Source: an uncultured Acetobacteraceae bacterium
Lineage (GTDB): Bacteria; Pseudomonadota; Alphaproteobacteria; Acetobacterales; Acetobacteraceae
Assembly (NCBI GenBank): GCA_903918315.1
Contig: CAIXEA010000128.1
Span: 1 to 32,799, forward strand
Direction of reading: 5' to 3'
Length of the DNA stretch: 32,799 nt
Positions 21,813 through 31,228 of this stretch are shown piece by piece. Position 1 is the first letter of the stretch. Every line of letters begins with the position of its first letter. The notes beneath the pieces were generated by a model. It worked only from the letters and a program-made list of their open reading frames with translations. It searched no databases and was not told the DNA's origin. The translations under genes and the position numbers were made by a program.

Positions 21813-22349
21813 CGGATGCTTGTGGATCGGGTCGACCCAGAAGACGGTCTCCGGCTTCTCGACCGGCTCGATCTCCAGATTAACCACCACGGCCTCATTG
21901 TCGGACCGCACGAGCACGCATTCCAGCGTCTCGTCCTCACTGGCATTGATCTCCTGATGCGGCACATAGGGCGGCACGAAAATGAAATCGCCGGCTTCCG
22001 CCTCCGCCACATATTCCAGCTTCTCACCCCACCGCATGCGGGCCTTGCCGCGCACGATGTAGATCACGCTTTCCAGCGCGCCATGGTGGTGCGCACCAGT
22101 TTTGGCATTCGCATGGATGTTCACCGTGCCGGCCCAGATCTTCTGCGCCCCGACACGGGCCAGGTTGATCGCCGCGGCGCGATTCATCCCCGGGGTCTGG
22201 GCCGTGTTGGTATCAAGCTGATCCGCCTTGATCACCCGCACACCGCTCAGCCGCCAATCGATCGGCGCCGGGGTCTCATCGTGATGGTGATCGTGTCCAT
22301 GCGAATGGTCATGGGGGTGCCCATGAGAATGATCATGCGAGTGACTCAC
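21810..22349 (-). CDS. Cupin protein with histidine-rich N-terminal tail
   Basis: The 179-residue protein has twelve histidines among its first 25 residues (MSHSHDHSHGHPHDHSHGHD), a metal-binding tail like those of Ni/Zn/Co chaperones. It is followed by a cupin barrel: GAHHHGALESVIYIVRGKARM gives the His and Glu metal ligands, and GDFIFVPPYVPHQEIN the last histidine. The cupin may be an isomerase or dioxygenase, or a binding protein. The stop codon lies in repeat copy 6. Confidence 0.85.
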   Translation of the reverse strand: MSHSHDHSHGHPHDHSHGHDHHHDETPAPIDWRLSGVRVIKADQLDTNTAQTPGMNRAAAINLARVGAQKIWAGTVNIHANAKTGAHHHGALESVIYIVRGKARMRWGEKLEYVAEAEAGDFIFVPPYVPHQEINASEDETLECVLVRSDNEAVVVNLEIEPVEKPETVFWVDPIHKHP

Positions 22350-22472
22350 CGCTTTGCTCCGCCATCAGGTTTACAGCACCGTTGTCGCGCAAAGGGACGA
22401 TTTCGGGAAGCCCCATCGGGCGGGTTCCAGTCAGCCAACCCGCGAATGCCCCGTTCGGCTGGGCCTGCTGAC

Positions 22473-22811
22473 TTAGGGTCCCTCACCGCCAACCGGCCCG
22501 TAAAAGATCACCCAGGTGGCGAAATCAGGGGTAAAATCCTCAAACCGATGGACATCATGGGCCGCGACGAACAGCGCATCCCCTGGCCCAAAGGCGACCC
22601 GCTCCGCCCCGCGCACGAACCAGCCTGTCCCTGACACCACGATATAGACCTCATCACGGTCATGCGGCGTTTGCGGATCATGCCCGTCCGGCGCGTACCA
22701 GCGCAGTTCCATGGAGCCATGCGACAACGCCAGCGCCGACAATCGGCCGGGGGGAAGCGGGGCCTGGGCGGCGGCGGCGCGGGTGATCAGAGTGGGGGTG
22801 CGGTCTGTCAT
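22473..22811 (-). CDS. Small single-domain cupin
   Basis: The 112-residue protein has a single cupin barrel: DGHDPQTPHDRDEVYIVVSGTGWFV with two His and a Glu, and GDALFVAAHDVHRFEDFT with the final His, so a metal site is likely. AGGAGG precedes two ATGs; the one at 22811 has nine bases spacing and the one at 22820 none, so I chose 22811. It lies 123 bases from the His-rich cupin gene, in the same orientation; the gap between them holds no recognised feature. Confidence 0.85.
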   Translation of the reverse strand: MTDRTPTLITRAAAAQAPLPPGRLSALALSHGSMELRWYAPDGHDPQTPHDRDEVYIVVSGTGWFVRGAERVAFGPGDALFVAAHDVHRFEDFTPDFATWVIFYGPVGGEGP

Positions 22812-22886
22812 GCGGTTCATCCTCCTGCGGGCGGGCAGCATGCACCAATCACGCGGGGATCGTTGGTCCAACCGCGCGGCATGGGA

Positions 22887-24014
22887 TCAGTCCGGGCTGC
22901 CATGGGGCAGCTTGCTGATTTCCACTTCGCGCCACCGGAGCACATTTTTCTCATGCGCCTCGCGCGTCGCGGCGAAAACGTGCCCACCGGTGCCATCCGC
23001 GACAAAATACAAATCATCACTGACGGCGGGATGCATCACCGCCTTCAGACTGGCGAGGCCGGGCATGCAGATCGGCGCCGGGGGCAGACCGGTGTTGCGA
23101 TAGGTGTTGAAGGGATCGTCGCGGTCCAACTCGGCCCGGGTCAACTTGTGGCCCAGCACGCCCGTGCCGCCGCTGGCACCGAAAACCACGGTTGGGTCTG
23201 CCTGCAGCTTCATGCCGCGGCGCAGCCGGTTCAGATAGACACTGGCCACATGCGGCCGCTCCTCCGGCTTGGAGGTTTCGCGTTCGACGATGCTGGCAAG
23301 GATCAGCGCATCCCGCGGACTGCTCAGGGGCAATCCCTGGGCCCGGCTGCCCCAGTTTGCGTCCAGCTCCCGCGCCATGGCGGCCTTTGCGCGGGCCACC
23401 AGGGCGGCCCGGGTGGTGCCGTATTCATAGGCATAGGTTTCTGGAAGCAGGCTGCCTTCTTCCAGCATTTGCACCGATCCGCTGGTGGCATCCAGATGAT
23501 TCAGGAGGGGGACGATCTGGTGCGCCGTCAGCCCTTCGGGGATGGTCGCATGGTGCATCACCGGCTTGGCGGTGCGCAGGATGGTCATCGCCTGGGCCAT
23601 GGATGAATGGGCGGGGAAATTGAATTCCGCCGCACGCAGCGGCCCGTCAGCCTTGCTCAGCCAGACCGCGATGCGGAATACCAGCCTGTCATCAATGACC
23701 CCGGCATCAGCAAGCTGCATGGTGACCTGATCGAGCCCGCCATGGGGCACGACCACGTCGCGCGCGGCCGCCAACGGCCCGGGCTGATCGCGCAGATGGG
23801 CCAGGCGCAGCCAGGCGCCACCCACGGCGCCCAACAACAGAACCAGCACCAGCCCAGCGCCGAGACCGACCTTCAGCAGGCCGATCCGGCGTGGCGGCTG
23901 GACGTCCGGTTCAGTCGACGGCGCGGAAGATGACGGAAGCGTTTGTGCCCCCAAAGCCGAAGCTGTTCGAAAGGGCGACTTTGATTTTCCGCTGTTGCGC
24001 GACCTTGGCAACAC
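22887..24014 (-). CDS. mltG: Endolytic murein transglycosylase MltG
   Basis: MltG cleaves nascent peptidoglycan strands in the periplasm and sets glycan length. A positively charged segment (PPRR) precedes a membrane helix near 46-66, then the LysM-like and catalytic domains. The catalytic glutamate is E244 in LASIVERETSKPEER, followed by VASVYLNRLRRGMKLQADPTV. The start is uncertain: the ATG at 24014 overlaps fabF by 104 bases, and a TTG near 23954 would overlap by 44. No in-frame ATG or GTG lies close to the membrane helix. It follows fabF, the usual alphaproteobacterial order. Confidence 0.9.
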   Translation of the reverse strand: MLPRSRNSGKSKSPFRTASALGAQTLPSSSAPSTEPDVQPPRRIGLLKVGLGAGLVLVLLLGAVGGAWLRLAHLRDQPGPLAAARDVVVPHGGLDQVTMQLADAGVIDDRLVFRIAVWLSKADGPLRAAEFNFPAHSSMAQAMTILRTAKPVMHHATIPEGLTAHQIVPLLNHLDATSGSVQMLEEGSLLPETYAYEYGTTRAALVARAKAAMARELDANWGSRAQGLPLSSPRDALILASIVERETSKPEERPHVASVYLNRLRRGMKLQADPTVVFGASGGTGVLGHKLTRAELDRDDPFNTYRNTGLPPAPICMPGLASLKAVMHPAVSDDLYFVADGTGGHVFAATREAHEKNVLRWREVEISKLPHGSPD

Positions 24015-25173
24015 GGTCGATCACACTCACGCGGCTCGGCTCATCGAGATTGAGCGTCGGCGGCGCCACACCGTCCCGAATGGCGAGGATCGAGAAGATG
24101 GCCTCGATCGCGCCCGCCGCACCGAGCAGATGGCCGGTCGCTGACTTGGTCGAGGACATCGCGATATGTTTGGCGTGATCGCCGAACAGACGCTCAACCG
24201 CTTCCAGTTCCAGATCGTCACCCAGCGGCGTCGAGGTGCCGTGCGCATTGACATACTGGATATCAGCCGGGGTAAGACCCCCGTTGCGCATCGCCGCTTT
24301 CATCGAGCGGTAGGCGCCGTCATGGCCCTCCGCCGGGGCCGTGATGTGATAGGCGTCACCGGACATGCCGTAGCCCGCCACTTCGGCGTAGATTTTCGCG
24401 CCCCGCTTCCTGGCGTGCTCGTATTCTTCCAGCACCAGCACACCAGCGCCTTCGCCCATGACGAAGCCATCGCGATCCTTGTCCCAGGGACGGGAGCCAG
24501 CGGTGGGATTGTCATTGAACCCGGTGGACAATGCGCGGGAAGCGCAGAAGCCGGCGATGCCGATTTCGCAGACCGTCGCCTCGGTTCCGCCTGCCACCAT
24601 CACATCGGCGTCGCCCCACATAATGAGACGGGCCGCATCACCGATGGCATGCACCCCGGTCGCGCAGGCCGTGACCACCGCATGGTTCGGGCCCTTGAGG
24701 CCGTACTTGATCGACAGATGGCCGGACGCGAGATTGACCAGCGCGGAGGGGATGAAGAACGGCGACAGGCGCCGGGTCTTGCCCTGGTGCACCAGCAGCG
24801 CGGCTTCGAAGATCGTCTCCAGCCCGCCGATGCCGGAGCCGATCATGACGCCGGTAGCGCAACGATCGTCCTCGGTTTGCGGGAGCCAGCCCGAATCTTC
24901 AACAGCCATCGATCCCGCGGCCATCGCAAGATGGATAAAACGATCCATCTTTTTCTGGTCTTTGATCGGGACCCAGTCGGCCATGTCGAGCTTACCTTCG
25001 CTCAGACTGCCGACAGGCACCTGACCCGCGATCTTGCAGGCGACATCCTTGGTATCGAAGGAGTCGATGACGCTAATTCCGGATTCGGAATTGAGCAGAC
25101 GCCGCCATACATGCTCGACCCCGAGCCCGAGCGGGCTGGCGATGCCCATGCCCGTCACAACAACGCGCCGCAT
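23911..25173 (-). CDS. fabF: 3-oxoacyl-ACP synthase II
   Basis: FabF condenses malonyl-ACP with acyl-ACP in fatty acid elongation. The 420-residue protein has the active-site cysteine C170 in VVTACATGVHAIGDA and the two histidines in NAHGTSTPLGD and SATGHLLGAAGAIEA. The start ATG at 25173 opens MRRVVVTGMGIASPLG with GGAGGA upstream; the longer ORF to 25284 adds a low-quality extension. It lies 28 bases after acpP. Confidence 0.97.
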   Translation of the reverse strand: MRRVVVTGMGIASPLGLGVEHVWRRLLNSESGISVIDSFDTKDVACKIAGQVPVGSLSEGKLDMADWVPIKDQKKMDRFIHLAMAAGSMAVEDSGWLPQTEDDRCATGVMIGSGIGGLETIFEAALLVHQGKTRRLSPFFIPSALVNLASGHLSIKYGLKGPNHAVVTACATGVHAIGDAARLIMWGDADVMVAGGTEATVCEIGIAGFCASRALSTGFNDNPTAGSRPWDKDRDGFVMGEGAGVLVLEEYEHARKRGAKIYAEVAGYGMSGDAYHITAPAEGHDGAYRSMKAAMRNGGLTPADIQYVNAHGTSTPLGDDLELEAVERLFGDHAKHIAMSSTKSATGHLLGAAGAIEAIFSILAIRDGVAPPTLNLDEPSRVSVIDRVAKVAQQRKIKVALSNSFGFGGTNASVIFRAVD

Positions 25174-25201
25174 GTGCCGCGATCCTCCCGCCGTTACCGG
25201 A

Positions 25202-25438
25202 TCAGGCTTTTTGCTTTTCGATGTAGTCGATCGCATCCACGACGGTGGCGATCTTCTCGGCCGCGTCTTCGGGGATTTCGACACCGAATTCTTCTTCGAA
25301 CGCCATCACGAGTTCGACCGTATCCAGGCTGTCAGCGCCCAGATCGTCGATGAACGAGGCGGTCGAGGTCACCTTGTCTTCGTCGACACCCAGATGCTCA
25401 ACAACGATCTTCTTGATCTTATCAGCGATCTCGCTCAT
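25202..25438 (-). CDS. acpP: Acyl carrier protein
   Basis: The 78-residue acidic protein carries the growing acyl chain on phosphopantetheine attached to S37 in [11 protein letters not shown]. The length and the surrounding acidic helix ([12 protein letters not shown]) are typical. The ATG at 25438 has GGAG five bases upstream. The 192-base gap to fabG may hold its own promoter, but no clear -35/-10 pair was found. Confidence 0.98.
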   Translation of the reverse strand: MSEIADKIKKIVVEHLGVDEDKVTSTASFIDDLGADSLDTVELVMAFEEEFGVEIPEDAAEKIATVVDAIDYIEKQKA

Positions 25439-25630
25439 TGGCTCCGCAACTCCTACGCTATGGTCCCGCGTCGTCATGGCGGGGGGACCTGTGATGAACG
25501 GGGTATCCCGCCCGTGATATCGAATAACCTGCCCGAAGGCGAACCGGCACTGGTTTCCCGAGCGGGTTCAAGTCGTGGGCGCGGCGCTTAGCATGCTCTG
25601 GTTAGCCTGGAAAGCACGACGGCGAAAGTC

Positions 25631-26368
25631 TCACACCATCGCCATCCCGCCGTTGACGTGCAAAGTCGCCCCAGTCACCCAACCCGCCTCGTCAGAAGCA
25701 AGATAAACCACCGATGCGGCGATATCCGCCGGCTGACCAAGTCGCCCGAGCGGGATCGATTCGGCAAGCTTGGTCTTCTGCGTATCCGACAGCGCATCCG
25801 TCATCGGCGTGACCACGAAGCCGGGCGCCACGACATTGACGGTGATGCCGCGGGACGCCACCTCCTGCGCCAGAGCCTTGCTCATGCCCACCAGGCCGGC
25901 CTTGGCCGCGGCGTAATTGGCCTGACCCGGATTGCCGGTCGCACCAACGATGCTGGAAATATTGATGATTCGCCCGGCCCGGCGGCGCAGCATGCCCCGC
26001 AAAGCCGCCCGGCTCAGGCGGAACGGCGCCGCCAGATCGACATCCAGCACCGCGTTCCAGTCGGAGTCGCGCATGCGGATCGCCAGACCATCGCGGGTCA
26101 GGCCGGCATTGTTGACCAGGATGTTCAGCGGGCCCGCGGCTTTTTCCGCCGCCTCGATCAGCGCATCCGCCGCCGCCGCGTCGCTCAGATCTGCCGCGCA
26201 GACATGCACCCGTTCGGCCAGTTCAGCCGCCAGCGCGTTCAGCGGGTCGAGCCGGGTGCCTGACAGCACCACGATCGCGCCCTGCGCATGCAATCCCCGG
26301 GCAATCGCGGCGCCAATGCCACCCGAGGCTCCGGTGACCAGAGCCACCTTGCCGTCCAAACGGAACAT
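25631..26368 (-). CDS. fabG: 3-oxoacyl-ACP reductase
   Basis: This NADPH-dependent enzyme of 245 residues reduces 3-oxoacyl-ACP in the elongation cycle. It has TGASGGIG at 12-19, NNAG at 86-89, the catalytic S139 in INISSI, and Y152-x3-K156 in NYAAAKAG; it ends HVNGGMAMV, the FabG signature. A GTG at 26371 directly precedes the ATG at 26368; AAGGA favours the ATG. It follows fabD by 11 bases. Confidence 0.97.
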   Translation of the reverse strand: MFRLDGKVALVTGASGGIGAAIARGLHAQGAIVVLSGTRLDPLNALAAELAERVHVCAADLSDAAAADALIEAAEKAAGPLNILVNNAGLTRDGLAIRMRDSDWNAVLDVDLAAPFRLSRAALRGMLRRRAGRIINISSIVGATGNPGQANYAAAKAGLVGMSKALAQEVASRGITVNVVAPGFVVTPMTDALSDTQKTKLAESIPLGRLGQPADIAASVVYLASDEAGWVTGATLHVNGGMAMV

Positions 26369-26379
26369 CACGGTTTCCT

Positions 26380-27348
26380 TCAGAGCGTCTTGAGCAGCGC
26401 TTCGATCTCCGCCGGAGTCGAGGCGGAGACACCGGTCGCATCCGGTGCGATACGCTTGATCAGGCCGGACAAAACCTTGCCGGCGCCGAGTTCGACAAAA
26501 CTATCCACGCCCAAACCGACCATGGTCTGGACGCATTCCTGCCAGCGCACCGTCGCCGTCACCTGCTTGACCAGCAGGTCGCTGATGCGCGTGGGATCGG
26601 TCTCCTTGGCGGCGGACACATTGGCCACCAGCGGCACCAGCGGCGCGAGCGGCGGATTCGCTTCGAGCGCCTCCGCCATCGCGTCGGCGGCCGGGCTCAT
26701 GAGCGCGCAATGGAACGGCGCGGAGACCGGCAGCAACATCGCGCGGCGCACACCCTTGCCCTTGGCGATCTCGATCGCGCGTTCAATCGCGGCGCGATGG
26801 CCCGAAATCACAACCTGACCGCCGCCATTGTCGTTCGCCGGTTCCACCACCTGGCGTTCATTGGTCGGGCTGTCCGGCACCGGGGCCGCTTCGGCACAGA
26901 TCGCGATCGCCTGCGCCATATCGGCACCGAGCAGCGCCGCCATCGCGCCTTGCCCGGGCGGCACCGCCTTCTGCATGGCCTGGCCGCGCAGCTTCAGCAG
27001 CCGCGCCGCCGTCGCGATCGAAAACGAACCGGCCGCGGCGAGCGCGCTGTATTCGCCCAATGAATGCCCCGCGACCACGATGGCTTTCTGCTTGAGGGTG
27101 ACCCCACCCTCCGACTCCAACACCCGCAGCACCGCGAGGGAATGCGCCATCAGCGCCGGCTGCGTGTTCTCCGTCAGAGTGAGTTCTTCACCCGGCCCTT
27201 CGAACATCAGCTTGGAGAGCTTCTGCTTCAGGATATCGTCGACTTCCTGGAACACTTCGCGCGCCGCGGCGAAGGCGGCCGCGAGATCGCGGCCCATGCC
27301 TACGGACTGGCTGCCCTGGCCTGGGAAGATGAAGGCATGAACCGGCAT
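26380..27348 (-). CDS. fabD: Malonyl-CoA-ACP transacylase
   Basis: FabD moves malonyl from CoA to ACP. The 322-residue protein starts MPVHAFIFPGQGSQSVGMG, has the nucleophile S96 in VVAGHSLGEYSALAAAG and the late motif LPVSAPFHCALM. It is the first gene of fabD-fabG-acpP-fabF-mltG. The ATG at 27348 has GGGAG about nine bases upstream. Confidence 0.97.
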   Translation of the reverse strand: MPVHAFIFPGQGSQSVGMGRDLAAAFAAAREVFQEVDDILKQKLSKLMFEGPGEELTLTENTQPALMAHSLAVLRVLESEGGVTLKQKAIVVAGHSLGEYSALAAAGSFSIATAARLLKLRGQAMQKAVPPGQGAMAALLGADMAQAIAICAEAAPVPDSPTNERQVVEPANDNGGGQVVISGHRAAIERAIEIAKGKGVRRAMLLPVSAPFHCALMSPAADAMAEALEANPPLAPLVPLVANVSAAKETDPTRISDLLVKQVTATVRWQECVQTMVGLGVDSFVELGAGKVLSGLIKRIAPDATGVSASTPAEIEALLKTL

Positions 27349-27395
27349 GTATGGGGCTCCCGACGGTCGTCGGCAAAATTCTGGGATGACGCGGC

Positions 27396-27424
27396 GGGGT
27401 AGCTTGGGGTTACAGGACTGTCAA
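27396..27424 (-). promoter_or_regulatory. Candidate promoter of the fab cluster
   Basis: On the minus strand a consensus -35 TTGACA lies at 27424-27419, with a poor -10 (TACCCC at 27401-27396) after 17 bases, 48 bases upstream of the fabD start. The -35 is convincing; the -10 is not. The 27349-27583 gap holds no other feature I can name. Confidence 0.35.
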
Positions 27425-27583
27425 GGAAGGGAAAGGCGCAGGACAGGTTCGGCCATCGGGTCCGCCAACCGCGCCGCGCCGTCACCAGCACCATACAGGA
27501 ATGCCGCACGCGCTTTCGACAACCCGTTCAGGCCCGAAAAATACAGCCCCCGCTTGGTTATAGAGGTGTTTCGACGCGCTCCA

Positions 27584-28438
27584 TCAGATCCCGACCTGGC
27601 CCGAACGCCGGCGCGCCACCAGCAGGCGGTTCGACTCGAAGAAGCGGTCGACGGCCTCGGTATGCGCGGCCCGGGCAGCGGCGTCATAATCGCCCACCGG
27701 GCGGGGCTCGGGATCGAAATGGCCGAAACTGTCTTCGCCGCGAACCAGCGCCGCGGTCACGCGGACATCATTCACCAGCCGGCAACGGGTGGGGATGTAG
27801 CTGACGCCGATGCCGATACGGCGGTGGTCCGTGGTGTTGGGGTCGGAGCGGTGGACGAGATGCGTGTGGTGCAGCGATATCTGGCCCGCCCGCAGCGGCA
27901 TCATCACATAATTCTCATAATTCAGCTTGCGGTCGATGGTCTGGCCGCGCGACAGCAGGTTGTTGGGGGACACGACGTCCTGATGCGGCTGCTGGCCGAT
28001 AACGTGACTGCCGGGTAGCAGCTTGATGCACCCCATCTCGGGCGTGGAGTCGGTCAGCGCGATCCAGGCGGTCACCTGCTCCGCCGGATCCAGTCCGAAA
28101 TAGGTGCCGTCCTGATGCCAGGACACCATCGTGCCATCATGCGGCTCTTTCAGCCACGACGTCAGATGGTAGATCAGGATATTGGGTCCGATCAGGCTTT
28201 CAACCGCGTCGAGCACCCTGGGATGGCGAACGAGGGAGTCCATCCAGGTAAAGAGCAGATGCGATTTGGATCGCACGAGACCCGGCAGACGGCCGAACGT
28301 ATCGCCCTGCGCGTGCTCGAAGGCTTCCAGGGCGCCGCGATAATGGCTTACCTCGGCCTCACTCAGGCAATCGACCGGAAACAGGTAGCCGTCGCGGTGG
28401 TATTGCGCGATCGCGGCGTCTGAAAGGCTGGCTGGCAT
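27584..28438 (-). CDS. Phytanoyl-CoA dioxygenase family Fe(II)/2-oxoglutarate oxygenase
   Basis: The 284-residue protein has the iron facial triad: H108-x-D110 in VSWHQDGTYFGL and a distal histidine, probably H196, in HTHLVHRSDPN. The Arg pair in HRRIGIGVSY fits the 2-oxoglutarate clamp. Because HxD is intact it should be a hydroxylase, not a halogenase. AGGAGG lies seven bases before the ATG. It is divergent from the amidase gene, 61 bases away, which suggests a shared control region. The substrate is unknown. Confidence 0.9.
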   Translation of the reverse strand: MPASLSDAAIAQYHRDGYLFPVDCLSEAEVSHYRGALEAFEHAQGDTFGRLPGLVRSKSHLLFTWMDSLVRHPRVLDAVESLIGPNILIYHLTSWLKEPHDGTMVSWHQDGTYFGLDPAEQVTAWIALTDSTPEMGCIKLLPGSHVIGQQPHQDVVSPNNLLSRGQTIDRKLNYENYVMMPLRAGQISLHHTHLVHRSDPNTTDHRRIGIGVSYIPTRCRLVNDVRVTAALVRGEDSFGHFDPEPRPVGDYDAAARAAHTEAVDRFFESNRLLVARRRSGQVGI

Positions 28439-28499
28439 GGCTTGACCTCCTGGTTTCCGCCTATCCTAAACCCAGACGCATATCCCGAGGGAGAACCCC

Positions 28500-29906
28500 G
28501 TGACCGCTATCACCGACCTGACCCAGGCCAGCGCCACCGAGCTTCTGGCGCTCTATCGATCCGGCCAGGCCTCCCCCACCGAGGCCGCGAACGCCATCCT
28601 CGACCGGATCCAGCGGCTGAACCCGGTTCTGAACGCCTTCTGCCATCTGGCGCCGGAGGACACCCTCGCCGCCGCCGCCGCCAGCACCAGCCGCTGGCAG
28701 CGCGGCACGCCATGCGGCCCCCTGGACGGCGTGCCCGCCGCGGTGAAGGACCTGATCCTGACCAAGGGCTGGCCGACATTGCGCGGCAGCCGGACGGTCG
28801 ATCCCAATCAGGCCTGGGACATCGACGCCCCCGCCACCGCCCGGCTGCGGGAGGCCGGGGCGGTGCTGCTGGGCAAGACCACCACGCCGGAATTCGGCTG
28901 CAAGGGGGAGACCAACTCCCCGCTCACGGGCATCACGCGCAATCCGTGGAACACCGGCAAAACGCCCGGCGGCAGTTCCGGCGGCACGGCCGCGGCGGTG
29001 GCGGCGGGGTTGGGCCCCATCGCCATCGGCACCGACGGCGCCGGCAGCGTGCGCATCCCCGCCGCTTTCTGCGGCAATTTCGGCCTCAAACCGAGCTTCG
29101 GCCGGGTGCCCGCCTACCCGCTGTCGCCCTTCGGCACCGTCGCCCATCTGGGCCCGCACAGCATGAGCGTGACCGACGCCGCGCTGATGATGAACGTGAT
29201 GAAACAGCCCGATGCCCGCGACTGGACCGCCCTGCCGCCGGACGCCACCGATTACACCATCGGCCTGAATGACGGCATACGCGGCCTGCGCGTGGCCTGG
29301 TCGCCAACCCTGGGCTATGCGACCAATGTCCACCCCGAAATCGCCGCCGCCTGTGAGAAAGCCGTGCGCACCCTGGAAGCTCTCGGCGCGCGGGTCGAAG
29401 CCGTCGATCCCGGCTTCGCGGATCCGTTGGACATCACCACCGGCCTCTGGTTCACGGCCGCCACCGTGGTCTGGGACACGCTGACCCCCGCGCAACAGGC
29501 CGTCGCGGATCCGGATTTCGTGGCCGAGGTCGAACGCGGCCGGGCCTATTCGGCGCTTGATCTGCAGAAACTGAGCCTGCGGCGCGGCGCACTGGGCAGC
29601 CACATGCGCCAGTTCATGCAACGGTATGACCTGCTGATCACCCCCAGCGTCGCCGTGCCCGCCTTCGATGCGAAACCCGCCGGGCATCAGACCCTGACGC
29701 CGGAGGCGATGCTCGGCTGGACGCCCTTCTCCTATCCGTTCAACCTCACGCAGCAGCCCGCCGCCACCATCCCCTGCGGCCTGACCAGCGACGGTCTGCC
29801 AATGGGCCTGCAGATCGTCGGGCCAATGTTCGGCGATGCGCTGGTCCTGCGCGCCGCCCGCGCCTTCGAGTCCGCCTGCCCGATCCCGCGGCCCACCATG
29901 GTGTGA
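28500..29906 (+). CDS. Amidase, amidase-signature family
   Basis: The 468-residue enzyme has the K83-S159-S183 catalytic triad of the amidase-signature family: PAAVKDLILTKG, TPGGSSGGTAAAVAAG and GTDGAGSVRIPAAFCGNFG. It hydrolyses amides to acids; the substrate is open. The start is the GTG at 28500, preceded by AGGGAGAA. The CoA-transferase gene follows after 75 bases, so an acid released by the amidase could be activated by CoA transfer, an inference from context only. Confidence 0.94.
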   Translation: MTAITDLTQASATELLALYRSGQASPTEAANAILDRIQRLNPVLNAFCHLAPEDTLAAAAASTSRWQRGTPCGPLDGVPAAVKDLILTKGWPTLRGSRTVDPNQAWDIDAPATARLREAGAVLLGKTTTPEFGCKGETNSPLTGITRNPWNTGKTPGGSSGGTAAAVAAGLGPIAIGTDGAGSVRIPAAFCGNFGLKPSFGRVPAYPLSPFGTVAHLGPHSMSVTDAALMMNVMKQPDARDWTALPPDATDYTIGLNDGIRGLRVAWSPTLGYATNVHPEIAAACEKAVRTLEALGARVEAVDPGFADPLDITTGLWFTAATVVWDTLTPAQQAVADPDFVAEVERGRAYSALDLQKLSLRRGALGSHMRQFMQRYDLLITPSVAVPAFDAKPAGHQTLTPEAMLGWTPFSYPFNLTQQPAATIPCGLTSDGLPMGLQIVGPMFGDALVLRAARAFESACPIPRPTMV

Positions 29907-29981
29907 CGGCCAAAGGGATTTGCCTCCTGGATTTGACTCCGGTCCTCCATCGGCCAAGGCTGCTCCAAAAGGGGAGAAATC

Positions 29982-31130
29982 ATGAGCAGCCTCAGCCTCG
30001 AAGGTGTTCGCGTCCTCGAACTGGCCCGCTACCAGGCGGGGCCGCGCGGCGGCATGATCCTGTCCGACCTCGGCGCCGAGGTCATCAAGATCGAACGCCT
30101 CGGCGGTGAGGAAACCCGCGGCAACGCGCCCATCGTGCGGGGCCAGAGCCTCTATTTCACCGTCTATAATCGCGGCAAGAAAAGCCTGTGCCTTGATATG
30201 CGCAGCGCTGCCGGCAAGGCGATCTTCACCGACCTGGTGAAAACCGCCGACATCGTGCTGGAGAATTTTCGACCTGGCACCATGGAGGCGATGGGCTTCG
30301 CCTACGCGCAGCTCAAAGCCATCAATCCGCGCATCATCCTCGTCTCGGTCTCCGGCTTCGGTCAGGACGGCCCCTATCGTGATCGGCCGGCCTTCGACCC
30401 GCTCGGTCAGGCGATGTCCGGCCTCATGTCGCTCACCGGTCAACCCGTCGGCCAACCCATTGGCACCGCGTCGTCGATCATCGACCGCACCACCGCGCTG
30501 CACGCAACCATCGGCGCGCTTGCCGCGCTACGCCACCGCGATCGCACCGGCGAAGGCCAGGTGGTCGATTGCTGCCTGCTCGATTCAGCGCTGACGCTGG
30601 TCGAAATCCCCACCAGCTATTACCTCGCGACCGGGGAGGAAGGCGGCGAGGCCGGCCGCCTGCCCTACAAAGCCGCCGACGGCCATGTGGTCATTTCCGC
30701 CATCGGGCGGGAGATGGCGGCACGGCTGTTCAAACTCGTTTCCGGCGGCGCCGACGCCAGCGGCGGGCCGGTCAATTCAAGCACCGGCGGTGACCGCCGC
30801 AAAATGCTCGACGACTGGTGCGCGCGCCATACGGTCAACGCGATCTGCACCGCGCTGATGGACCTCGGCATCCCCGTGGCACCGGTCAAAACCATTCCCC
30901 AGGTGGCCGAAGACCCGCATCTCTGGGCGCGCGAGATGCTGGTCAAAGTCGACGACGCGGTCGCCGGGGACATATATGTGCCGGGCGTGGCGATGAAGCT
31001 GTCCGCGACACCCGGTCATGTCGGAACGGTGCCAACACCCGGACAGCACACCGACGAAATCCTGTCGCGGCTGCTCGGCTATGACGCCGAGCGCCTGGCA
31101 TCGCTGCGGGCGGAGAAGGTCATCGGATAG
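29982..31130 (+). CDS. Family III CoA-transferase (CaiB/BaiF/Frc)
   Basis: The 382-residue enzyme moves CoA between carboxylic acids through an aspartyl-CoA intermediate. LEGVRVLELARYQAGPRGGMILSDLGAEVIKIER is the typical N-terminus and D168 in SSIIDRTTAL aligns with the formyl-CoA-transferase Asp169. ENFRPGTM and SGFGQDGPY are further family motifs. GGGGAG precedes the ATG at 29982. It follows the amidase gene in the same orientation. Acceptor and donor cannot be predicted. Confidence 0.93.
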   Translation: MSSLSLEGVRVLELARYQAGPRGGMILSDLGAEVIKIERLGGEETRGNAPIVRGQSLYFTVYNRGKKSLCLDMRSAAGKAIFTDLVKTADIVLENFRPGTMEAMGFAYAQLKAINPRIILVSVSGFGQDGPYRDRPAFDPLGQAMSGLMSLTGQPVGQPIGTASSIIDRTTALHATIGALAALRHRDRTGEGQVVDCCLLDSALTLVEIPTSYYLATGEEGGEAGRLPYKAADGHVVISAIGREMAARLFKLVSGGADASGGPVNSSTGGDRRKMLDDWCARHTVNAICTALMDLGIPVAPVKTIPQVAEDPHLWAREMLVKVDDAVAGDIYVPGVAMKLSATPGHVGTVPTPGQHTDEILSRLLGYDAERLASLRAEKVIG

Positions 31131-31228
31131 CTCGGCCAGACCATCGCGCAGTTCATCCTATATGTGGAATGTCCGCCGCGCCTGATCCCGCGCCTGACCT
31201 TGGGCCATCCCCTCAAGGGCAGGTGATA

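Noticed and set aside
27421-27687. An 88-residue minus-strand frame after the fab cluster
   Set aside because: The N-terminal half is a shadow of the dioxygenase gene; the C-terminal part has no good start or family and is left as intergenic.
27584-28438. A possible halogenase of the SyrB2 type
   Set aside because: The HxD motif is intact; halogenases have Gly or Ala in place of the Asp.
28461-30503. A 680-residue open frame on the minus strand
   Set aside because: It is antisense to the amidase and CoA-transferase genes, has low-complexity GC-codon composition and no recognisable domain.
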